From NCBI GenBank assembly GCA_022768695.1, contig JALEPO010000184.1:1-35641 (forward strand): a stretch of 35,641 nucleotides of DNA, written 5' to 3'. Origin of the DNA: Clostridia bacterium (GTDB lineage Bacteria > Bacillota > Clostridia > UBA1381). Position 1 is the first letter of the stretch. Every line of letters begins with the position of its first letter. The notes under the pieces were generated by a model. That model was not told the DNA's origin and ran no database searches. It was given only the letters and a program-made list of their open reading frames with translations. A program made the translations under genes and the position numbers. Of this stretch, positions 23,939 through 34,003 are shown in pieces.

Positions 23939-24372
23939 ACCACATATGGTACAATGCTTTTTTACCCGGGTACTGTATTTTGCTGACATTTTTCATAAGG
24001 AATCTATATAATCAGCCAAGTACAGGCTGTAATTGTTTGTTTTCAAAAGCAGCCTCAATCGCTTCGGGAAGTCTTGAAAAATCAGCTACTAATGAATTTG
24101 GTTTTTTTATGTAATCATCCCTTGAAGAAGTATGGTTGATACAATTTTGAGTGAATAAATAACCGCTGAAACCGCAGTGTTAAGCTATTTGTAGGGGCTT
24201 TGGAAAATTTGTGGTTTTGGCGGTTTTGTTGATATTGGGCTGTGTTTTAATGTTTGATTTCGCTTTGCACACAGTAGAGATAAAAAGTTATAAGGTTATA
24301 TGATTTAACTTTTTAGGAGGATAGGGGTGTGCAGGGGTGAAAATTAGTTATTTAATAAAAAGCGGTGATATA
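23939..24372. other. Gap of about 430 bp with gene remnants only
   Basis: No intact gene is supported between the two terminators. The minus strand holds a readable peptide fragment (24016-24168) and a short Cys-containing frame near 23915-23998. The part from 24170 to 24370 shows T- and G-rich sequence without a reading frame worth calling. The region looks like decayed coding DNA. Confidence 0.5.
24016..24168 (-). pseudogene. Probable remnant of the C-terminal end of a protein
   Basis: A minus-strand frame without a start codon reads FSGYLFTQNCINHTS, then RDDYIKKPNSLVADFSRLP and EAIEAAFENKQLQPVLG before TGA at 24018-24016. The composition (PxSLVADFSRLPEAIEAAF) looks like real protein rather than noise. 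An in-frame stop at 24169 or just above it cuts it off. I do not recognise the family. Confidence 0.4.
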
Positions 24373-24374
24373 AG

Positions 24375-24414
24375 ACCACACCGCACTTATGTTTAATAGT
24401 TTGTGCGGTGTGGT
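24375..24414 (-). terminator. Perfect 12-bp stem-loop after the lac operon
   Basis: ACCACACCGCAC (24375-24386) and GTGCGGTGTGGT (24403-24414) are exact complements around a 16-base loop. It lies 20 bp after the minus-strand stop at 24435, but the T-run on that strand is about 15 bases away (24360-24350), so it may act as an RNA 3' end stabiliser more than a classic terminator. Confidence 0.6.
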
Positions 24415-24434
24415 TCGAGAGGGTTAACTAAAAC

Positions 24435-24779
24435 TTATTCGTAGTCGACAACGTCTACCCAAGAAAGTAAGAGCTCCTTTTCTTTTTCATTGCCTTTTAC
24501 AGATTGTGATGCTGCTACAATCGGCATCCACTTCTGAACATATTGTTTTGCAGTGTCACTCTTTTTGCAAAACAGGTCAAGATATGTGTTTGCACCTGAA
24601 ACATCACCTGCAAGTGAGAACAACAAATATGTTCTTGCTACATCTGCCGAGGCATTGCCTTGTGTAGCATGTGACCAATCTAAGATGTACGGAGTACCGT
24701 TTTCTGCAATATCCATACGTTGAATTGCCTTTTCAAGCATTTCAATACTGTCTATGAGTTCGTAATCTCTGGTCATCAT
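24435..24779 (-). CDS. N-terminally truncated aminoglycoside-phosphotransferase-like protein
   Basis: The 114-residue frame has GTPYILDWSHATQGNASADVARTYLLF, which matches the C-terminal DxD-type metal-binding segment of APH/choline kinase-like enzymes (IDW...GDPxADxAR). The tail is of the same family. The kinase N-lobe and the HGDxxxxN catalytic loop are absent, and an unrelated-looking segment of about 27 residues precedes. It has a strong GGAGGGAAATT ribosome binding site and sits 58 bp after lacZ. It could be a pseudogene or a small protein in its own right. Catalysis is unlikely. Confidence 0.6.
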   Translation of the reverse strand: MMTRDYELIDSIEMLEKAIQRMDIAENGTPYILDWSHATQGNASADVARTYLLFSLAGDVSGANTYLDLFCKKSDTAKQYVQKWMPIVAASQSVKGNEKEKELLLSWVDVVDYE

Positions 24780-24837
24780 AATTTCCCTCCTGGTTATAAC
24801 TGCAATTCGTGTTCAGTTAGAATTATAGGAAAGTCAA

Positions 24838-27420
<2,583 letters not shown>

Positions 27421-28779
27421 TTAGATGTTTTTCTCTTCCATAAGAAGTTTATTTGCCTTTTCAACCTTCAAGCGTGAAAGAAGGAATGTTACTATCAGAC
27501 AAAGAATTGCCGGTGCCCACAAATATAGGAACTGAAGCATGCCGATAGTTGCCGGTGTCTGAACAGCAGCATTTTCAATGTAGCCTGCAGCGTCAAGAAG
27601 CCAGCCGCAGATTGCTGTACCAAGAGCACCACCGATTTTAATACCAAGTGATGAACAAGAATACATCATACCGTCAAGACGGTGACCTGTTTTCATTGTT
27701 GTATGTTCTGAGCAAGATGCAATAAGTGCATTAAGGTCGCCCTGAAGTGGAGCGATACCAAGTGTAGCTATTGCTGTGAAAGCAAGCATAAGCGGAATAT
27801 TGCCCATATAGCCTGCAACCATTACACCCAGTCTGCCAACAGTTGCAACAATATATCCTATGACATTAAGCTTATACATACCGCCCATTTTCTGAATGAT
27901 AACAGGAAGGATAAGAAGCATTGCAACCATAGGAATGTTGATTGCTAACGCGAAGTCACTGAATAAGCCTTCGTTTCCAAGTATGTACTTCATGTAATAG
28001 ATACCCATACCGATTACTGATGCATATAGCTGTGTAATAATGTATGTAATGCAGATGATGACATAATACTTGTTCTTCAGAAGTAGCTTGAATGAGTCAA
28101 AGAATGTAAGAGTGTGTTCTTCTTTTCTTTCTTTTTCCATTTCTTTGTCAGCTTCAGGAAGTTCTTTAACAGAGAATACAGAAATTGTGTTTACAATAAG
28201 ACCAACGATAGCATAAATTATTGCAACAATTCTCCAACCTTCAGCTCCGCCTCCGAACCAGTTTACAGCATCAATAGTTATGTACTGAATCAACATACTT
28301 GTTCCGAATGCGAAGATGAAACGGATTGAACCAAGCTGCACTCTTTCGTTTGTATTCTTTGTTATAAGGGCTGTAAGAGAAGCATAAGCAATGTTGTTTG
28401 CTGTAAAGAATACTGCATTGAGTAGTGTGTATGCAATGAAGAAGAAAGCATACTGTGCTGTCTGTCCCCAGCTTGTAGGGATTGCAAAGCAGGCTACAAG
28501 AGCAATCGCACAGCCAATGTACGGCCATAGCATCCAAGGACGGGCCTTACCCATCTTTGTGTGGGTTTTATCTATCATACGTCCGAAGAAGAAGTCTGTA
28601 ACACCATCAAAAACTTTGGAAAGTGCAATCAATGTTCCTATGATACCCATGCTCAAACCAACCGTGTCAGTCAGATAGAACATTACAAAAGCTGTAAGAA
28701 GTGCATATACAACGTTACCTGCAATGTCACCTGAACCATAACCTATTTTGTGATACCATTTTAAATATTTCTTTTCCAT
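27421..28779 (-). CDS. GPH-family sugar:cation symporter (MFS), probable lactose/galactoside transporter
   Basis: The 452-residue protein has about 12 membrane segments and the GPH (glycoside-pentoside-hexuronide) features KIGYGSGDIAGN, FYLTDTVGLS, DGVTDFFFGRMIDKT and GKARPWMLWP. Such proteins carry disaccharides with Na+ or H+. The gene begins the operon with lacZ, with 12 bp between them, so a beta-galactoside is the likely substrate. AAAGGAGCG lies upstream of the ATG. Confidence 0.9.
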   Translation of the reverse strand: MEKKYLKWYHKIGYGSGDIAGNVVYALLTAFVMFYLTDTVGLSMGIIGTLIALSKVFDGVTDFFFGRMIDKTHTKMGKARPWMLWPYIGCAIALVACFAIPTSWGQTAQYAFFFIAYTLLNAVFFTANNIAYASLTALITKNTNERVQLGSIRFIFAFGTSMLIQYITIDAVNWFGGGAEGWRIVAIIYAIVGLIVNTISVFSVKELPEADKEMEKERKEEHTLTFFDSFKLLLKNKYYVIICITYIITQLYASVIGMGIYYMKYILGNEGLFSDFALAINIPMVAMLLILPVIIQKMGGMYKLNVIGYIVATVGRLGVMVAGYMGNIPLMLAFTAIATLGIAPLQGDLNALIASCSEHTTMKTGHRLDGMMYSCSSLGIKIGGALGTAICGWLLDAAGYIENAAVQTPATIGMLQFLYLWAPAILCLIVTFLLSRLKVEKANKLLMEEKNI

Positions 28780-28809
28780 AATATCGCTCCTTTTTTTAAA
28801 ATTTTTTTA

Positions 28810-28827
28810 TTAGTGAACGTTAACTAA
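28810..28827. promoter_or_regulatory. LacI/GalR-like palindromic operator in the lac promoter
   Basis: TTAGTGAACGTTAACTAA is an 18-bp palindrome with one mismatched pair and a central AACGTT, the form typical of LacI/GalR-family operators. It lies about 14-31 bases downstream of the minus-strand -10 box, a position where binding would block transcription. No LacI-family gene lies in the window. Confidence 0.6.
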
Positions 28828-28840
28828 TTTTCTTAATTAA

Positions 28841-28869
28841 ATTATAGCGAGTTTGTTCTTGTTTTACAA
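28841..28869 (-). promoter_or_regulatory. Sigma-A promoter of the transporter-lacZ operon
   Basis: On the minus strand TTGTAA (28869-28864) and TATAAT (28846-28841) are 17 bases apart, about 60 bp before the transporter ATG. Confidence 0.75.
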
Positions 28870-28913
28870 TAAATTAAATACAACAAAATATGCACAAAAT
28901 CACTTTCGATATA

Positions 28914-28942
28914 TTGAAAAATAGAGAAGATTAGTGTATAAT
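28914..28942 (+). promoter_or_regulatory. Sigma-A promoter of the araC-type regulator gene
   Basis: TTGAAA (28914-28919) and TATAAT (28937-28942) are 17 bases apart, divergent from the lac promoter, with the -35 boxes 44 bp apart. Confidence 0.8.
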
Positions 28943-28983
28943 ATAATTAAAAGCAAATAAATTGGTTGAAAGGAGGCTTTTAT

Positions 28984-29838
28984 ATGTATGTAAATGTTGC
29001 CTATTCAGTAAACGAAAATCCCAATCTGGAGAATTTGTCTGTACCTTTGCAGATTAATAATTGTGGCTACTACCGTGTACACACAGGACCGATAATAGCT
29101 ACAGAACATCCTGAAGGGAGGAATGATTATCAACTATTATATATTGCAGCAGGCAAAGGTCATTTCTATTTTAATGATGAGGAAACCATAGTAACAAAAG
29201 GGAATATGATTTTATACAGACCAGGAGAACCGCAAGTGTATTATTATTATGCAGCTGATAAGACGGAAGTGTATTGGGTGCATTTTACAGGTTCTCAGGT
29301 CGAAGAGTATCTTGCACATTATGAGTTTCCTAATGATAAGAATGTGTTTTTCACCGGCACTTCGCCTGATTATCAATGGTTGTATAATCAGATGATACAA
29401 GAACTACAACTTCGGAGAGTGAATCATGAGGAATTGCTCAGAATATTGTTAAGGCATGTTTTATTAGTGATAAACCGCTACATTAAAGAAGAACAACAAT
29501 CAGGAAGTGATGTTATGAATGAAATAGAGAGAGCGGCACATTATTTTAATGAGAATTATAATAAAAATATAATTATTGAGCAGTATGCTGAAGAACATCT
29601 GATGAGTAAAAATTGGTTTATTCATTGTTTCAAAGATATTATGAAGGTTACACCTATGCAATACATTCTTTCGCTCAGAATATCGGCGGCTAAAAATTAT
29701 CTGGAAAAGACGGATAAAAATATAACCGAAATTGCTGATGCGATAGGTTATGACAATCCTTTGTATTTCAGTAGATTGTTCAGTAAGCATGTGGGCTGTT
29801 CACCGTCTGAATACAAAAAAAGAAATTCTATTCGATAA
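28984..29838 (+). CDS. AraC-family transcriptional regulator
   Basis: The 284-residue protein has an N-terminal cupin-like sugar-sensing domain (GKGHFYFNDEETIVTKGNMILYRPGEPQVYYY, about 55-90). Two C-terminal helix-turn-helix motifs follow: YAEEHLMSKNWFIHCFKDIM, and ITEIADAIGYDNPLYFSRLFSKHVGCSPSEYKK, the latter being the AraC/XylS signature. It is divergent from the transporter-lacZ operon, so it is probably the sugar-responsive activator of that operon. ATG 28984 follows AAAGGAGG. TTG 28966 lies before the ribosome binding site and is rejected. Confidence 0.93.
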   Translation: MYVNVAYSVNENPNLENLSVPLQINNCGYYRVHTGPIIATEHPEGRNDYQLLYIAAGKGHFYFNDEETIVTKGNMILYRPGEPQVYYYYAADKTEVYWVHFTGSQVEEYLAHYEFPNDKNVFFTGTSPDYQWLYNQMIQELQLRRVNHEELLRILLRHVLLVINRYIKEEQQSGSDVMNEIERAAHYFNENYNKNIIIEQYAEEHLMSKNWFIHCFKDIMKVTPMQYILSLRISAAKNYLEKTDKNITEIADAIGYDNPLYFSRLFSKHVGCSPSEYKKRNSIR

Positions 29839-29870
29839 AAAATCTCTCCGAGTCTTTCGGAGAGATTTTT
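29837..29870. terminator. Bidirectional terminator between the araC-type gene and the glucokinase gene
   Basis: AAAAATCTCTCCGA and TCGGAGAGATTTTT are exact complements with a short loop and have A-runs and T-runs on both sides, so it can serve both convergent genes. Confidence 0.88.
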
Positions 29871-29879
29871 GCTTATATG

Positions 29880-30788
29880 CTATTCTAAAATAAGCTGCAC
29901 ACTGCCGTAAATTCCTGCGTCATTTCCGAGCTTTGCTAATACAAATCTTGCATCACTGCATATGTGAAAAGCTTGTTTTCTGAAGTGATGCTCGGTAGCG
30001 TCAATCAGGATTTTCCCTGCCTTTGATACACCCCCACCGATTACGAAAATCTGTGGGTTTGTCACATTTGCAACGGAGGCAAGTGCAGTGCCTAAAAATT
30101 CACCAAGCTGATTGATTAGTTCATTGGCGGATGCATCTCCTGCTTTTGCCTCATCAAAAATATCCTTTGCGGTTATGTCATACCTATGCAATTTTTCCTT
30201 TGCCATGCGGACAATACCTGTTGCGGATGCGTACTGCTCTAAACATCCTGTTTTGCCGCAACTACATTTCTCTGTTTCATCTTTATTGACACAGATGTGA
30301 CCTATTTCGCCTGCACCACCTTTGCTGCCTGAGATAATCTGACCATTTACAATGATACCGCCGCCTATGCCCGTGCCGATAGTAGCCATAACAATATTCG
30401 AATATCCCTTTGCTGCACCCTGCCACATTTCTCCAAGCGCGGCGATATTGGCATCGTTTCCTGCTTTGACCTTGAGTCCTGTTTTATCGCTCAGTTCCTT
30501 TGCTACGTTAAACACTCCCCAACCTAAATTAACACACTTATACACTGTTCCGTCTGCTGTGACAGGACCTGGAACGCCGATACCAATTCCCTCAATATCA
30601 GCCTTGTCAATTTGTGATGTCGATATTTTTGCCTCAATCGCATTTGCTATATCATCTAATATAAATGCACCGTTGTTTTCTGTGTTTGTTTTGATTTCCC
30701 ATTTATCCAATAATTCACCGTTTGTTTTAAAAAGACCTATTTTGCAGGTTGTACCGCCAAGGTCAACGCCAAATCCATATTCTTTCAT
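29880..30788 (-). CDS. glk: ROK-family glucokinase
   Basis: The 302-residue protein has the phosphate-binding DLGGTT (9-14), the ROK signature GEIGHICV and the zinc site CSCGKTGCLEQYAS, with GTGIGGGIIVNG in between. There is no helix-turn-helix domain, so it is a kinase rather than a repressor. It would phosphorylate glucose, for instance glucose released by beta-galactosidase and amylomaltase. GGAGG precedes the ATG and a sigma-A promoter lies at 30865-30837. Confidence 0.92.
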   Translation of the reverse strand: MKEYGFGVDLGGTTCKIGLFKTNGELLDKWEIKTNTENNGAFILDDIANAIEAKISTSQIDKADIEGIGIGVPGPVTADGTVYKCVNLGWGVFNVAKELSDKTGLKVKAGNDANIAALGEMWQGAAKGYSNIVMATIGTGIGGGIIVNGQIISGSKGGAGEIGHICVNKDETEKCSCGKTGCLEQYASATGIVRMAKEKLHRYDITAKDIFDEAKAGDASANELINQLGEFLGTALASVANVTNPQIFVIGGGVSKAGKILIDATEHHFRKQAFHICSDARFVLAKLGNDAGIYGSVQLILE

Positions 30789-30836
30789 TTTATGCCTCCT
30801 TCTGACTATAAAATACCATGTCAGCTAATTGATTTT

Positions 30837-30865
30837 ATTATATATGTTTTATTTATTTTTTTCAA
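30837..30865 (-). promoter_or_regulatory. Sigma-A promoter of the glucokinase gene
   Basis: On the minus strand TTGAAA (30865-30860) and TATAAT (30842-30837) are 17 bases apart. Confidence 0.75.
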
Positions 30866-30964
30866 TAAACAATAGTAAATAAAACATACACAAAATAACG
30901 TATACAATAATAGATGGGACGGCAAAAGCGAATAATCATACTTCCGCTGATACTCCGAAGCGTA

Positions 30965-30993
30965 TTGATTTTTCAAAGCTGACATGATATAAT
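30965..30993 (+). promoter_or_regulatory. Sigma-A promoter of the small gene pair
   Basis: TTGATT (30965-30970) and TATAAT (30988-30993) are 17 bases apart, 33 bp before the ATG at 31026. Confidence 0.8.
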
Positions 30994-31025
30994 AGACATA
31001 TCAAGATAATTAGCGAGGAAGAAAA

Positions 31026-31268
31026 ATGAACGATAAAATCACACTTGACCGTGCAACTTACAAGAGAATCAAGAGCTTTGACCGAAATCAAATGCAGAAG
31101 TTTATATCGGATATTTACGATGATGCTGCTGGGAATACGGCAGAGAATGGTATTGTTTCGTTTGATATGGATAAAGTTCGTAAGGAAATCGGCGAAATAA
31201 AAGGTATCGGCGAAAACCGCCTGAATGAGATTATGGCTATAATTGAAGTAAATCTTGTGAAGGAGTAA
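31026..31268 (+). CDS. Small protein with a helix-hairpin-helix-like C-terminus, unknown function
   Basis: This 80-residue protein has GAGGAAG upstream of the ATG, a clear promoter, and a partner gene two bases after its stop, so it is very likely real. The C-terminal EIKGIGENRLNEIMAIIE has the IxGIGxxxxxxI pattern of DNA-binding helix-hairpin-helix motifs. I do not recognise a named family. It could be a nucleic-acid-binding accessory protein, which is an inference. Confidence 0.7.
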   Translation: MNDKITLDRATYKRIKSFDRNQMQKFISDIYDDAAGNTAENGIVSFDMDKVRKEIGEIKGIGENRLNEIMAIIEVNLVKE

Positions 31269-31270
31269 TT

Positions 31271-31465
31271 ATGGCTGATATAAAAGACCAGGTACATGAG
31301 CTTGATGAAACTTTAAAGGCAGTAGCAGAATACTGTGAAAAGAACGGCAAAAACAAATATAGAAATCCTGCATTTAGGCTGTTAGTTCGTGATGGCCAAC
31401 GTAGATTTACAAAGTATGGGTACGTGTTCAACGGAACCTGCTTTGTATATCGCAGGGGTAAATAG
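31271..31465 (+). CDS. Small basic protein, unknown function
   Basis: This 64-residue protein begins two bases after the preceding stop, with AAGGAG as its ribosome binding site inside the end of that gene. The N-terminal half is helical and charged (ELDETLKAVAEYCEKNG). The C-terminal half is basic and aromatic (RRFTKYGYVFNGTCFVYRRG). No family is recognised. Tight pairing with the helix-hairpin-helix-like protein suggests they act together. Confidence 0.68.
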   Translation: MADIKDQVHELDETLKAVAEYCEKNGKNKYRNPAFRLLVRDGQRRFTKYGYVFNGTCFVYRRGK

Positions 31466-31469
31466 TACA

Positions 31470-31502
31470 TAAGAGCTTCTCACATGAGAGGCTCTTTTTT
31501 TG
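31470..31502 (+). terminator. Intrinsic terminator of the small gene pair
   Basis: AAGAGCTTCTCA and TGAGAGGCTCTT form the stem and a run of seven T residues follows. Confidence 0.88.
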
Positions 31503-31852
31503 CTTTCAAGAGAGCTGAACTATTGGGATGAAAAACAAATACGGTATATGCAGAGGCGGCTACGGATGTAGCTGTCTTTTTTGTTTAGGACAAGTCAAAT
31601 TTCGATGTTTTTCTGCATAGAAATAAAAAGGCTTTGATTAGAATCCGCCTGCGGGCGGAGGAATAGTGTGGCAATTTTGAAATATACGTCATTGTTTTTC
31701 AATGACGTATATTATAAAAAAGTTAAAAAGTTTTTTGTTTTGGGTGATTAAAACACCCGGCAAATCTCCGTATAGTGAAAGGTGAGCAATTTGCTTGCAA
31801 ATTGTAGGCGTGTTTGCAGAGCAAACAAACGCCGTAGGGAGGAGATGTTTTT
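31503..31852. other. Gap of about 350 bp with several hairpins
   Basis: No gene is supported. It contains TCCGCC-TGCG-GGCGGA (31643-31659), a perfect 14-bp hairpin at 31681-31713 and two hairpins directly before the next gene: CAATTTG / CAAATTG (about 31788-31805) and GGCGT-GTTTGC / GCAAAC-AA-ACGCC (about 31808-31834). The last two sit just ahead of the GGGAGGAG ribosome binding site. A left boundary of the recombinase element could lie here. Confidence 0.55.
31681..31713. repeat. Perfect 14-bp stem-loop
   Basis: AATATACGTCATTG and CAATGACGTATATT are exact complements around TTTTT. A-rich and T-rich runs follow rather than a clean T-tract. It could be a terminator, an attachment-site arm or a replication/transfer hairpin. 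Confidence 0.6.
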
Positions 31853-32260
31853 ATGAAGGAAAAACATGAGGCAGAGATTTTGCGGATGCGTCAGTCAGGT
31901 ATGTCCTATGGCAAAATATCCGAGATGCTTGATATTTCAATAAACACGGTAAAAAGCTATTGCAGACGAAATAATATAAAACCACTTGATAAAACGATAG
32001 CTATGGAAGATATATGCCTTAATTGCGGTAAGCATATAGTTCAACATAAGAAAGTGAAAAAACGCAAATTTTGCTGTCTTGAATGCAAAACAGCATGGTG
32101 GAATTCTCATCCTGAAGCCGTCAACCGAAAAGCAAATTATGAACTGCGGTGCAATTCATGCGGCAGGAACTTTATTTCTTATGGGAATAAGAACAGAAAA
32201 TATTGCTCTCACGAATGTTATATAAACGCCCGTTTTAAAGGGATAAAATGCGATGGATAA
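31853..32260 (+). CDS. Recombinase-associated HTH / double zinc-ribbon protein (sigma-70 region 4-like)
   Basis: The 135-residue protein has an N-terminal helix-turn-helix (RQSGMSYGKISEMLDISINTVKSY, about 12-36) like sigma-70 region 4. Two zinc-binding knuckle pairs follow: CLNC...CCLEC (about 56-80) and CNSC...CSHEC (about 100-122). Proteins of this build usually sit just before large serine recombinases in Clostridia. It may regulate the recombinase genes or act as a directionality or DNA-binding partner. The role is inferred. GGGAGGAG precedes the ATG. Confidence 0.75.
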   Translation: MKEKHEAEILRMRQSGMSYGKISEMLDISINTVKSYCRRNNIKPLDKTIAMEDICLNCGKHIVQHKKVKKRKFCCLECKTAWWNSHPEAVNRKANYELRCNSCGRNFISYGNKNRKYCSHECYINARFKGIKCDG

Positions 32261-32392
32261 GTGGCATAATTGATACAATTTGTCAAAGTTTATGGCGAAT
32301 ATGTTTGTGTGATATATAGTCGCAACATCCCTTGATATAAAGCTGTTTTTGAGTAATATATATAGGTAACAATCGGATAAAGGAGGAGCAAA

Positions 32393-34003
32393 ATGCGTAG
32401 GGTTATAAAGCTGAAACAGCATAAAACTAAACCGAAAAAACTCAGAGTGGCTGCTTACGCACGAGTGTCAAAGGAAAGTGAGAGAAGTTCACATTCGCTT
32501 GCGGCACAGGTGAGCTATTACAGCGGACATATACAGTCAAATCCTGAATGGGAGTATGCCGGAGTATATATTGACAGTTTTATCGGCGGTACTCAAACAA
32601 CAGGTAGAAACGGCTTCAATGAACTTATGGCCGAGTGTGATGAAGGAAATGTTGACCTTATATTAGTCAAGTCAATTTCACGATTTGCAAGAAATACGGT
32701 AGACCTTTTGAATACCGTCAGGCATTTAAAGGAGATAGGCGTTGCGGTGTTTTTCGAGAAGGAACGTCTTAACACATTGAGTACCGAAGGAGAATTTCTG
32801 CTCACAGTACTTGCATCTTTTGCACAAGAAGAAATTAACTCGATGAGCAATAATATCAAATGGGCATTTCGGCGTAAGTTTGGGCAGGGAATTCCGCACA
32901 GGCAGTGTAAGGTGTTAGGTTATGATTGGCAAGACGATAAAATGGTCATAAATGAACCTGAAGCAGAGATTGTACAGCGAATATATACTGACTTCCTCAC
33001 AGGGAGCAGTGTAGCAGAGCTTACGAGAGCATTGGCTGAAGAACACCCTGAGCTTGATTTGAATTATCATCGTATATGCCGTATTTTAGAGAATGAAATT
33101 TATATAGGGAAATTGGTTATGCAAAAGACCTATTCGACAAATCCTGTTACTAAAAAGAATCGAGTGAATAAAGGGGAACTTCCGTTTTATGTGGTCGATG
33201 AACATCACGAGCCTATAATTGAAACAGCAATCTTTGAGGAAGTTCAGTCTGAAAGACAAAGGCGGATGGAGCTTGGTGCTGTTTGGAATAAGTACATAAA
33301 CACCTCATCGTTGACGGGTAAAATTAAGTGCGGATGCTGTGGAAGTAATTATATAAAAAACGGCAGAGGTATTTGGATGTGTAGGAAAAGAACACACGGT
33401 CACGGTAGTGAATGTAGTGGAAGAAATGTACCTGATGAAATTATAAAATCAAAATTTACAGAGATTTGCGGTGGGGATTATGATATGATTTCAGCAATGA
33501 TTGTAAATAACAATACTTTTGAATTTCGATTTAATGATGGCAACACTACTATGGTTAATTGGGAATTGGCAGGAAACAAAGACCGATGGACTGATGAAGA
33601 GAGACAGAGGAAAAGTGACTATGCAAAAGCACATCCTATTGATAACGGCAGACTGAACTGCTTTACTTCAAAAATACAATGCGGTGTGTGTGGTGAAAAT
33701 TTCAGAAGGCGGAGTGTAAAATCTGTCGGTAGTTATAGCTGGAGCTGTGCCAAAGGGAAAAAGGTATGCGGAATATGCTGGATGAGAGAGGAAGAATTAA
33801 AAAGGGTTTTGACGGAAGCTCTCAAACTTCCTGATTTTGATGAAACAGCTTTTACAGAGCGTGTGAAACGTTTAGTGGTTCATTCTAATGAAGAACTTAC
33901 AATATACTTTAAAGACGGCTCGGAAAAAACAGTGCCGTGGGATTCCAAAAGGAGGATAAGAAAAAATGTCAAAAGCAGTACGAATAATACCGCCAACGAT
34001 TGA
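32393..34003 (+). CDS. Large serine recombinase 1
   Basis: The 536-residue protein has a resolvase domain with the nucleophile Ser26 in AAYARVSKESE, GRNGFNELMAECDEG and LVKSISRFARNTVDLL (catalytic arginine). A recombinase domain follows (about 170-290). Two zinc ribbons, CGCCGSNYI...CRKRTHGHGSEC and CGVCGENF...CAKGKKVCGIC, make up its C-terminal part. The long coiled coil seen in its neighbour is not evident. AAAGGAGGAG precedes the ATG. Its end overlaps recombinase 2 by 38 bases. Confidence 0.93.
   Translation: MRRVIKLKQHKTKPKKLRVAAYARVSKESERSSHSLAAQVSYYSGHIQSNPEWEYAGVYIDSFIGGTQTTGRNGFNELMAECDEGNVDLILVKSISRFARNTVDLLNTVRHLKEIGVAVFFEKERLNTLSTEGEFLLTVLASFAQEEINSMSNNIKWAFRRKFGQGIPHRQCKVLGYDWQDDKMVINEPEAEIVQRIYTDFLTGSSVAELTRALAEEHPELDLNYHRICRILENEIYIGKLVMQKTYSTNPVTKKNRVNKGELPFYVVDEHHEPIIETAIFEEVQSERQRRMELGAVWNKYINTSSLTGKIKCGCCGSNYIKNGRGIWMCRKRTHGHGSECSGRNVPDEIIKSKFTEICGGDYDMISAMIVNNNTFEFRFNDGNTTMVNWELAGNKDRWTDEERQRKSDYAKAHPIDNGRLNCFTSKIQCGVCGENFRRRSVKSVGSYSWSCAKGKKVCGICWMREEELKRVLTEALKLPDFDETAFTERVKRLVVHSNEELTIYFKDGSEKTVPWDSKRRIRKNVKSSTNNTAND

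Noticed and set aside
23887-24114. Plus-strand frame of 75 codons
   Set aside because: It starts inside the terminator stem, has no ribosome binding site, and lies over a more protein-like fragment on the other strand.
29880-30788. ROK transcriptional repressor
   Set aside because: There is no N-terminal helix-turn-helix domain. The protein starts directly with the ATP-binding DLGGTT motif.
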